Assembly (NCBI GenBank): GCA_030562195.1
Contig: CM060202.1
Location: 5,456,001-5,520,000 of the forward strand
Direction of reading: 5' to 3'
DNA length: 64,000 nucleotides
Source: Nipponacmea schrenckii
Lineage: Eukaryota > Mollusca > Gastropoda > Lottiidae
Shown here: positions 25,232 through 35,900 of the stretch, piece by piece
How the letters are laid out: each line of letters begins with the position of its first letter
Position numbering within the stretch: position 1 is the stretch's first letter
Notes under the pieces: generated by a model
The model's database searches: none
Seen by the model: only the letters and a program-made list of their open reading frames with translations
Told to the model about the DNA's origin: nothing
Translations under genes and position numbers: made by a program

Positions 25232-27109
25232 ATGGAACAAAATAATAATGAACAAGTGTCGTAAGTTAAAGTATATTTTGTTAGTTTTATTTCGCATGGT
25301 TATTGTGGTGGGTCTACTTTGTACAGTAGTAGGCTACAATTTGGGGAGATTGTTCTAGATGATTTGGTATTTTTAACATTGAATTACTACTTTTTTTATC
25401 CTAGTAACTGAGAATATATTAAGTTAATGATTATTATGTAAAAATTATTACAAATCTGGTGTCAAAGTTAACATTTGGGTACTACTTTGAACCTAACATG
25501 TATCAATTAATTTGTCTTTTTTAATTAAAACAGAATATATCATACAATTTAACTTTTGTGATGTTTTTCAGTAAAGAATTGAATTCAAACAAGAAACGTG
25601 AAGGATATTTAGAATGGCCTGATTATTTTATGGCTGTAGCTTTCCTTTCTGCTCAGAGAAGTAAAGATCCTAAAACACAGGTAAGCCAACAGAGAAATCC
25701 TCTACATGTAATTTGGTATGGATAATCCAGGAAAGATCAATGCCAAGAGGTTTGGCCAAGGATCAGCTGGTAGAAAGGATCCTTCCCTGATATGGCGAAC
25801 TTGTGAACCTAAGTTGTTATCCTGTAGAAAAATATTGTTGTTTTTTTCTTTTTTCTTCTAAATATTTATTGTTTTCTTCTAAACAGGTGGGAGCATGTAT
25901 TGTTAATAGTGAAAAGAAAATAGTTGGCATTGGTTATAATGGTATGCCAAATGGATGTTCTGATGATGATATGCCATGGGGAAGACCTTCAGATACCTGT
26001 AATATTTTAGAAACCAAAAAACTATTTGGTAAATATTTTAATGTTTCATGTTATTTTTTGTCTTGTCTTGATTGGGTTAATGAAGATGGGCAGCCCCATA
26101 TTGTTTGATATGAGACAAAGCTTGTCTGGACATTAGCATCAGTTGTCTCTTTCACAATTTCCATTTGTCATAGAATCTCAAATGGACATTGCTTGAAGTT
26201 ATTATATATTTCAGAAAAAATCTTTTAAATCTTGATAACAGTGAACCCAGTCAAATTCTGATGATAAATTGTATTCTATTCCAATTCTCTATTTTGAAAA
26301 AAAGTAAAATCTGAATTGAAGTTTTAAATTTTTTAGTGTGCCATGCAGAATTAAATGCAGTATTGAATAAGAATTCAGCTGATGTTAAAAACTGTTCAAT
26401 ATATGTAGCATTATTTCCATGTAATGAATGTGCTAAAATACTCATTCAGTCGGGCATCAAGGAAGTGGTCTATTATTCTGATAAATACAAGGACCGGCCA
26501 GAATTTCAAGCATCTAAAATTATGTTTGATAAGGCTGGAATTATTTACAGGTGAGTCAATAACCTTATTTCCATTTTTTTAAAAAGCCGGCTTTAAGCTA
26601 GCTTTTCTGTTTTGCCACTTGTTAAATTGCTGAACCATTATAGTTCAGGAACCGAAAACCTCCCTTTTGGCGTTTTCGGCAATTTATCGGGGGCCAAATG
26701 AAAGCTAGCTTTAAAGCCGGTTTATTCTCGTTCGGCAATAGATAATTACTAATTTTACGGTCTCACGCCAACATCGGTAGTCTTGTACATCGCTACCTGT
26801 CAATAATGTGCCACTTTTTTGATTGAGACTAAAGTGGTAAGGGAACCAGATAAACTCATTGGAAACACAGCTAGCTTTACCTCACAATTCTAAGTGGAAA
26901 CGCAGTTATTGATTTCAGTAATATTTTATTTAAGAGTGTCTGTTAACATGTATTTTAACATGTACTGAATATAATAATGACAAGTTGGTGAATGGAGAAC
27001 AGTCAGAAAGCTAGACTATAGAGCTATATGAAATTATGGAATATTTCTATTTTATTTCAGACAATACCAGCCTCCCTGTAATAAAATAGTCATAGATTTT
27101 ACAAGATAG
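25232..27109 (+). CDS. DCTD: dCMP deaminase, copy 1, 180 aa
   Basis: Zinc enzyme converting dCMP to dUMP in thymidylate synthesis. Exons 25232-25260, 25572-25680, 25887-26028, 26337-26550 and 27061-27109; phases agree. The protein aligns along its length with the animal enzyme (about 178 aa in human): [43 protein letters not shown], then the zinc/catalytic motifs CHAELNA (His and proton-shuttle Glu) and PCNEC. Compared with copy 2 the end is shorter: one base is missing in the TTTTACAAGATAG region, giving an immediate TAG after IDFTR, but the catalytic core is complete and the length is normal for the family. It is divergent from the small heat shock gene, with 695 bp between the start codons. 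Confidence 0.95.
26583..26723. mobile_element. MITE-like inverted repeat in intron 4 of DCTD-1
   Basis: AAAGCCGGCTTTAAGCTAGC near 26,583-26,604 faces AAAGCTAGCTTTAAAGCCGG at 26,701-26,720, giving nearly perfect inverted ends about 140 bp apart. The same intron of copy 2 (155 bp against 510 bp) lacks it, so it inserted after the duplication or was lost from copy 2. Flanking sequence to about 26,905 is also absent from copy 2. Confidence 0.7.
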
Positions 27110-27459
27110 ACAGTAATAATTCTGTTGCTGCTAGTCCTGTTGATGACTTAAAGAAGCTTAAACTTTCTGATACCCTTACATCTTGAATATTGTATGAATA
27201 TCAGAAACAACAATGTTATAAACTAAAGAAACTTGAAATGATATTAATCTGTGCTACTGGTCTTGTATTTAACATTGGTACATAAATTACATTAACCTGC
27301 CATACATGAATGTAATACATGGTATTTGATTTGTAAAATTGGAAGTTGATGGTATCAATGGTATTTTATAGGAATCATTCCTTCATTATCTCAATTAAGT
27401 TCAGAAGTGTAGGCATGTAACTTTTATTTTATTTTTTTTATTTTGTGAAATTCTGGTCT

Positions 27460-29044
27460 AATACATAATACATGAAACCAGGAACATTTCCTACTAGTAT
27501 ACATGAGACCAGGAACATTTCCTGCCATAATTCATGAGACCAGGAACATTTCCTGCCATTATAAATGAGACCAAGAACATTTTCTGCCATTATAAATGAG
27601 ACGAGGAACATTTTCTGCCATTATAAATGAGACGAGGAACATTTTCTGCCATTATACATGAGACGAGGAACATTTCCTGCCATTAGAAATGAGACCAGGA
27701 ACATTTTCTTCCAGTATACATGAGACCAGGAACATTTCCTGCCATTAGAAATGAGACCAGGAACATTTTCTGCCATTATAAATGAAACCAAGAACATTTC
27801 CTGCCATTATAAATGAGACCAGGAACATTTTCTGCCATTATAAATGAAACCAGGAACATTTCCTGCCATTATACATGAGACCAGGAACATTTCCTGCTAT
27901 ACATGAGGCCAGGAACATTTCCTGCCATTATACATGAGACCAGGAACATTTTCTACCATTATACATGAGATCAGGAACATTTCCTGCCATTATACATGAG
28001 ACCAGAAACATTTTCTACTATTATACATGAGACCAGGAACATTTTCTACCATTATACATGAGACCAGAAACATTTCCTATCATTATACATGAGACCAGGA
28101 ACATTTCCTATCATTATACATGAGACCAGGAACATTTCCTACCATTATACATGAGACCAGGAACATTTTCTACTAGTATACATGAGACCAGGAACATTTT
28201 CTACCATTATACATGAGACCAGAAACATTTCCTACCATTATACATGAGACCAGGAACATTTCCTACCATTATACATGAGACCAGGAACATTTTCTACCAT
28301 TATACATGAGACCAAGAACATTTTCCTGTCCATTATAAATGAGACCAGGAACATTTCCTACCATTATACACGAGACCAGGAACATTTCCATCCTGCATTT
28401 AAATGAGACTAGGAACATTTTCTGCTATTATAAATGAGACCAGGACAATTTCCTACCATTATACATGAGCCAGGAGCATTTCCTGCCATAATAAATGAGA
28501 GCAAGAACATTTCCTGTCATCCATGAGACCCGGAATAATTTCTACATTTATAAATGAGACCAAGAACATTTCCTACTAGTAGACCTGAGACCAGGAACAT
28601 TTCCTGCCATAATACATGAGACCAGGAACATTTCCTGCCATTATAAATGAGACCAAGAACATTTTCTGCCATTATAAATGAGACGAGGAACATTTTCTGC
28701 CATTATACATGAGACGAGGAACATTTCCTGCCATTAGAAATGAGACCAGGAACATTTTCATCCAGTATACATGAGACCAGGAACATTTTCTGCCATTATA
28801 AATGAGACCAAGAACATTTCCTGCCATTATAAATGAGACCAGGAACATTTCCTACCATTATACACGAGACCAGGAACATTTCCTGCCATGATACATGAGA
28901 CCAGGAACATTTCCTGTCATTATACATGAGACCAGGAACATTTCCTGCTATTATACATGAGACCAGGAACATTTCCTGCCATTATAAATAAGACCAGGAA
29001 CATTTCCTGCTATTATACATGAGACCGGGAATATTTCCCCCCAT
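27460..29044 (+). repeat. 31-bp satellite array, forward orientation
   Basis: About 50 head-to-tail copies of GAGACCAGGAACATTTCCTG followed by CCATTATACAT, beginning directly after the 3' end of the DCTD-1 duplication unit. Variants (CCTACC, TTCTGCC, AAATGAG) are interspersed. Each unit contains the near-palindrome AGGAACATTTCCT. Confidence 0.95.
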
Positions 29045-29047
29045 TTT

Positions 29048-29362
29048 ACATGATTTGATTTTGATTTAAACATATTTTATTGAAATAATCAAATGGATTA
29101 GGTACAAGTACAACAAAACTTAATCAAAACCATCTCCATAGTACAAAATAGGTTATATCATAGGCAACAAGTGATTAAACGTTAAATCAAACAAAAAGAA
29201 CAAAGGAAAATTATAGAATGTACAAAATGAAGAAAAGAGAGAAGGAAAGAGGAGAAATAAGCCACACAACTTCAAATTTAACAACCATGAATTATGACAT
29301 ATTGATACTTCATTACATTTTAAATCTGTTTGTAGCTTTGATATAATTTTGAACATGCTTTT
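29048..29362 (-). mobile_element. Insertion within the satellite, possibly a retroelement 3' end
   Basis: About 315 bp without satellite units split the array. The segment starts TTTGATTTTGATTTAAACAT, like the reversed 3' end of a non-LTR element, and resumes at TTTTTATACATGATACC. The satellite word TTTACATGA/TTTATACATGA borders both sides. Family unknown. Confidence 0.4.
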
Positions 29363-29765
29363 TATACATGATACCAGGAATATTTCCCCCCCATTATAAA
29401 TGAGACCAGGAAAATTTCATCCACCATTGTACTTAAGACCAGGAAGATTTTCTACTATAATATATGAGACGAAGAACATTTTTACCATTATACATAAGAC
29501 AAAGAACATCCCCCCCCCCCCATTATACATGAGACCAGGGAAATTTCCTACCATTATACATAAAACCCGGGGAACATTTCCTACCATTATACATGAGACC
29601 AGAGAAATTTCCTACTATTATACATGAGACCGGGAAAATTTCCTACCATTATACATGAGACCGGGATCATTTCCTTCCATTAAACATGAGACCAGGAACA
29701 AAGAACAATTTTACCATTTAAACATGAGACCAAGAATATTTTCAACCTTTAAACATTAGACAAGG
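29363..29765 (+). repeat. 31-bp satellite array, distal part, decayed
   Basis: Continuation of the same 31-bp satellite with more substitutions and insertions, including C runs (around 29,510-29,521). Confidence 0.9.
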
Positions 29766-31679
29766 CTTCCTTATTATCAAAATTAGATACTTACTACACT
29801 TTGTTATGTTCGGCATAAATAGACAAATTTACGTTATCAAAGATACATTTTTTTTGCCATTGTGCTTCGAAACATAATCGGTTTTCAGTTTGTTAACACT
29901 CTACAAAGCACAGTTAGTCATGGATTCGGGTGACACTATCACCTTAGGACTAAAAAAGGGCCGTTCTGAAACCAAAAAAGGTCTGAATGGAATGTATAAC
30001 TACAGGTTGAATACTTCCTTGTGATAGGTGTAGTTTTCTGCCAAACAAAATTCCAGTGTCGTATATTACCTTGTCTTGCACGCTATCTTTTATAAGTTCA
30101 ATCTCTTTTTGTGAAAAATCTTCTCACACCATTAACATAAATGGAATCTTGGCCTTGTCGCTCATGGTCACAACTTGATTTCAAAATATTTTTGTTAGTT
30201 CCAATTGCATGGAGCACGGGTTGTGCATGTGCTTGCTATCTCCTTCGCTGTTTTCCCATTGGGTCCTTTCTTAACCTTGTTTTGTAGTGGTAGCAGAAAT
30301 TAATTTAAATTAAAAATTTAAAAAAATAATTTTGTTTTAAAGGAATATGCTTTATTATAGTCAACCATATACAATATTACTTCAGTCCATGTTTATATGC
30401 TTCTCCCATAAGATGTAAAATGGGAACAACGGCTATTTTTGGTTTGTTGATTTGTGTCTTGAATAAGCTAATAGTCTTTAAAAGTACTAGCAACATACTA
30501 AAATCGAATTTCTGTATTGTTGGGTCTCATCAGTGCAATACTGATACTGTTGGGTCTCATCAGTGCAATACTGATACTGGAGTTGAGAACTTTATTTTCT
30601 GGTTACATTTTCATAAATGAACCATTTTAACTGTTTAGAATATACTATGGTCTCTTCTGGTTACATGACAATAAACCATTTAAATGCCCAATATTAGTTT
30701 TACCGATTAACACCCCTTTTTTTTTATTTATCGACGAACATTTTTAAAGTAGAAGAACAGTTTAGGGTTTTTACATAACCTACAGTGAAATCTCATTATC
30801 TCGAAATCGGTAATGTCGAAGGTCCCGATATGTCGAAGTCAGAGCTTGGTCCCTGCCATATCCTTCTTTAACTCCTTTTAAAAAAACAGTTTATCTCGAA
30901 TTGCATATCTCGAATAACTCGCTTATTTCGAACAAATCTCACAGTCCCATCAAGCAATTATTAAGTATATCGCGTTGTTAATCTCGAAGTCGTTAATCTA
31001 CACGTATAATCCTTTGATATGCACTCGCTACTAATCAACATAACTGACACCAATTAACCGCAGCCATTGTTCGCGGCACTATTTATGTTTACTCAATGGT
31101 TCCTAATGTACATAATTCATGGTTTTTACTCATGGTTAACCAATGGATTTTACCGACGAATCCATCTATTACTGTTTTTGTTACCAACTGATCACTCTTT
31201 TACTGTCAGGTTGCTTTTGTGAACTTTAATGTGTGTGTAAAAGTTTATTTTAATCAGCTGACTTCTAAATTCAGTATGTGGTCAAAGGTAGACAATTTGC
31301 TAACCCCGACTTTGGGTTTATAGTTAGGGGTAACATATGTTAGATTTGTTGAACTTATTTTCATTTATTTAATTTGGGTACCATTAGAATCCTGTAAAAA
31401 GAGCAAAGATACCTTGTGATTTCTCGACTTCAAATGCCATTCTAATTGACCTATTTGAGATATCTCCAATCTGTAACTTTTTTTTTTCAGCTTTATAGTG
31501 AGTTCTATTGAGCACTGTTCTATCACTATAAATACAAAATCATACGAACACCCTTAAGTTATAATATATTTAAATTTTCTGGCTAATATGGCCATTTGGT
31601 GTTACTCCTTATGTTCAAGTTAGAGTTACACCTGATACAGATACAACAAAGCTAGAGAATAATAATTGAAGATGTATTA
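29766..31679. other. Spacer between the opposed satellite arrays
   Basis: No gene recognised. It contains a 27-bp tandem pair (TGTTGGGTCTCATCAGTGCA... twice, about 30,520-30,577) and a pogo/Tigger-type end at 30,783. The rest is AT-rich with short frames. Confidence 0.5.
30783..31005 (+). mobile_element. Pogo/Tigger-like transposon end
   Basis: After a TA dinucleotide the sequence reads CAGTGAAATCTCATTATCTC, followed by repeated TCGAA words (ATCTCGAATTGC, TATCTCGAATAACTCG, TATTTCGAAC). These are characteristic of pogo/Tigger terminal repeats (CAGT...CTCG-TATCTCGAA type). No opposite end was found, so this is a solo end. Confidence 0.55.
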
Positions 31680-32395
31680 TGGCAGAAAATGTTCCCGGTT
31701 TCATGTATAATGGCAGAAAATGTTCCTGGTCTCATGTATAATGGTAGAAAATGTTCCTAGTCTCATGTATACTAGCAGAAAAAGTTCCTGGTCTCATGTG
31801 TACTGGAAGAAAATGTTCTTGGTCTCATTTATAATGGCAGGAAATGTTCCTGGACTCATGTATACTAGTAGGAAATGTTCCCTATCTGATGTATAATGGT
31901 AGAAAATATTCCTGGTATGTATTATGGTAGAAAATATTCCTGGACTCATGTATACTAGCAGAAAAAGTTCCTGGTCTCATGTATACTGGAAGAAAATGTT
32001 CTTGGTCTCATTTATAATGGCAGGAAATGTTCCTGGTCTCATGTATAATGGCAGGAAATGTTCCTGGTCTCATGTATACTGGAAGAAAATGTTCTTGGTC
32101 TTATGTTTACTGGAAGAAAATGTTCTTGGTCTCATGTATAATGACAGGAAATGTTCCTGGTCTCATTTATAATGGCAGGAAATGTTCCTGGTCTCATTTA
32201 TAATGACAGGAAATGTTCCTGGTCTCATGTATAATGGCAGGAAATGTTCCTGGTCTCATTTATAATGGCAGGAAATGTTCCTGGTCTCATTTATAATGGC
32301 AGGAAATGTTCCTGGTCTCATGTATAATGGCAGGAAACGTTCCTGGTCTCATGTTTTATGTCAGGAAATGTTCCTGGTCTCGTTAATACTAGTAG
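31680..32395 (-). repeat. 31-bp satellite array, inverted orientation
   Basis: About 22 copies of the reverse complement of the 27.5-kb satellite (GGCAGGAAATGTTCCTGGTC, then TCATGTATAAT). The array ends about 175 bp before the start of the second dCMP deaminase duplication unit. The 82-codon frame at 31,924-32,172 is only this repeat read through. Confidence 0.95.
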
Positions 32396-32932
32396 CCTAT
32401 TCTATGTATAAAAGGGAAAGAGAGGCAGTATAATAATAATACTTGAGTTTCGAATAATCATATAATATATAATACAGTTGTATCAATCAACCCTTTATTC
32501 ACAACGGTACTATCCTTGTTATTCAAACGAAAGTGAAAGCATAGTCTTGTTTTCGATATGTCAAATAATAGAATGTCTAGACAATAAGCCTGTTTATAAA
32601 TCCAAGGAGACTTTAGTTTTTAGAACTTTGCCGTATTTTCTAGAAGATAAATTCCAACTCAAGGTTTTATTTAGTTTCCTGTCATTTGATTTAATTGGTT
32701 CCATATATTCAAAATGTTTTTATTAATTAGTCTGAGAACCTTATACCTAATAATTTTTGAAAATAGGATCTCCCAAAAGTAGAAATCCTCAATGCAAAAT
32801 AACTGGTCCTCCAAACTTTCCGCGAAATATTTTTATCTTTCCCTGAAGGATAAATTGACATTTTAATCAAGATAGGCGTGTTAGTAAATCTGGACAAAGT
32901 TAAGCTTGTGACTCGTATATTTATTAACTGGT

Positions 32933-35900
32933 ATGGAACAAACTAATACTGACCAAGTGTCGTAAGTTAATGTAGATTTTGTTATTTTTGTTTGTTTGTA
33001 TTTCGCATGGTTATTGTGGTGGGTCTGATCGTATTGTAAGGCCCGTCTACTAGTTAATTTCATATCATTTTGTAGAGATTTGTTAGATGAGATCGTCGTC
33101 TAATAGTAATATTGTATATTTGGTATTTTTAACATTAAATTACTATTCTTATCCATGGAGCTTAAAAAATAGACTCGAGACGCCGAAAATGAGATGGTCA
33201 TTTATGATACCGACAAGTATAAGAAACTGGAGTTCAACAGTTTCAACCCGATGTTAACCTGATTAATACCGTATATTTGCGTAATAGAGCTTACAGATAT
33301 CCCGCACACCTCCACAACGCTCCGCTCCGCTCCGAGCTACCGGATATCTGTAAGCTTTATTACTACTGTTTACCCACCCGCCATCCCTTTTTTTATACGC
33401 CCACATGAAAATGTGGACGTATATTGCCATCACCCATGTCCGTCCGTCGGTCCGTCCGTCCGTCCGTCCCTCAACAATTACTTGTGTACGCGATACAGGC
33501 CAGAGTTTTTATCTGATTTCAATGAAACTTGGTATGTGTATTCATCTTGATAATATCTCGAAAAAATAATAAGTTCGAAAATGGCACAATTCCAGATGTC
33601 GGTTAATGACTTAAGGCCCTTGATTAAAGAAAAATACCTTAAAAATTTTCTTGTGTACGCAATAGAAGCTGTAGTTTTTATCCGATTTGAATGAAACTTG
33701 GTATGTGTATTCATCTTGATAATATCTCGGACAAGTTCGAAAATGGCACGATTTCAGATGTCGGTTTATGAGTTATGGCCCCTTTATTAAATGGAAAAAC
33801 GTTAACATTTACTTGTGTACGCAATAGAAGCTGTAGTTTTCATCCAATTTGACTGAAACTTGGTATGTGTATTCATCTTGATAATATCTCGAACAAGTTC
33901 AAAAATGGTAGATTCCAGATGTTGTTTTATGAGTTATGGCCCTTGATTAAATGAAAAAACGTTAAAATTTACTTGTGTACGCAATAGAAGCTCTAGTTTT
34001 CATCCGATTTGAATGAAACTTGGTATGTGTATTCATCTTGATAATATCTCGGGCAAGTTTGAAAATGGCACGATTCCAGATGTCGGGTTATGGACCCTTG
34101 ATTAAATGAAAAAAAAACGTTAATATTTACTTGTGTACACAATAGAAGCTATAGTTTTTATCCGATTTCAATGAAACTTGGTATATGAATTCATCTTGAT
34201 AATATCTCAGAAAAAGTTCGAAAATGGCACTATTCCAGATGTCGGTTTATGAGTTATGGCCCTTTATTAAATGAAAAAACGTTAAAATGTACTTGTGTAT
34301 GCAATTGAAGCTATAGTTTTCATCCGATATGAATGAAACTTGGTATGTGTATTCATCTTGATAATATCTCGCCAGATGTCGGTTTATGAGTTATGGCCCT
34401 TGATTAAATGAAAAAACATTAAAATGTACTTGTGTATGCAATAGAAGCTATAGTTTTCATCCGATATGAATGAAACTTGGTATGTGTATTCATCTTGATA
34501 ATATCTCGCCAGATGTCGATTTATGAGTTATGGCCCTTGATTAAATGAATAAACGTTAAAATTAACTTGTGTACGCAATAGAAGCTGTAGTTTTTATCCG
34601 ATTTGAATGAAACTTGTGTATTCATCTTAATAACATCTCGGACAAGTTAAAAAATGGTGCGATTCCAGATGTCGGTTTATGAGTTATTGCCTTTGATTAA
34701 ATGAAAAAACATGGAATATTCTGTTTGCTGAAGTGGGCGTATGTTACCTTGCAAGCTATCTTTATAAAATACATCACCAAAAAAGTCTTTAGTAAACATC
34801 AACTCCCCTAAAACTTATTTCGGATCAGGAGACATTCAAAAATCTCTAACAAAACTCAAGATATATAATAAATAAATCCTACATTACTAAACTTGAATTA
34901 TCAATATTTAACAATACAGCTAACGAACAAAAAGAGAATATTGATAAAATAATCAAGAAACTTAAATATAATGACTGATTTTGTCCGGTCTTTCTTTGTT
35001 CGCAGTAGTTTGACTTTGCACCTGTTCATTCATGGACAAGAGATTAACGTTATTATAATGGACTATAATCCAATCCAGGTATGTAATATCTATATTTAAT
35101 TTTAACAAAAGATCTATTATTATATCAAAATTTCGTAAGTTTGTCAATTCTCAAATCATAACGAATGGTTTCGGAAATCGAACAATGTATCAAATTCTGA
35201 AGAAGTAACGTTTTGGAAATCAATGTGATTTGAAAGGTGCGTGTGTAAACTATTTAGTAAAATATATTTTATTTTATGTTTTAGGTTACGTGGCAAATAT
35301 TCACAGATGTCACAATCAATAATACAGCATAATGGTACACGTGTTTGATCGATCAATAAAAGTTAATTACCTGTGAAACTTCCTACCTGCGCATATATAC
35401 CTAACAACATAACAACAGTTGGTAACTATGGAGGCGTGATAATGTTGTATTGATTATAAAAACCAAATGTATTTATACTTGTAATATTATTATATATTGA
35501 TTTTATGATAAAATTCTTTTGTTGTATTTCTTTTATCAAATCTACTATATTAAAAATATGGGATTGATTTTAACGCATGTAAAAGCTCAATTACACTGGC
35601 GATGGTTTCTTCTCTGGATTGATGTCCCTTATACCAAAGGTTACATCCTTTGTAACTAAAAACAAAGACCTTATATCCTCGGGGGCAAAAGCAATCTCGT
35701 CAGTTGGGCAAAAGTCGACCCAATCTTCAACTTTATGAACCAATAGAATATACATTCAATAAGAAACTAGACCTGTTCGTAACAGATCTGCAGCTTCCGA
35801 GCTATCTATAATTTGTTACATCTACTGGCTGTCATTTAAAGATAGAATGTAGAGATAATTGATAAATGATTTAACACATGACAATTCAACTTGTCAAGTT

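Noticed and set aside
26336..26554. Separate 72-codon deaminase gene
   Set aside because: It is exon 4 of DCTD-1, with a splice acceptor at its start and a GTGAGT donor at its end.
29400..29627. 75-codon frame rich in MRPGKFP / TIIHKT words
   Set aside because: Read-through of the decayed forward 31-bp satellite.
31924..32172. 82-codon open frame with repeated NVPGLMYNGRKCSWSH-like words
   Set aside because: It is read-through of the inverted 31-bp satellite; 31 is not a multiple of 3, so the frame cycles by chance.
33478..33714. 78-codon minus-strand frame with repeated [17 protein letters not shown] words
   Set aside because: Read-through of the tandem units of GTCC element copy A.
34962..35356. 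Minus-strand 61- and 66-codon frames as an integrase remnant
   Set aside because: No HHCC or DDE-type residues or spacing were seen; they look like chance frames in AT-rich DNA.
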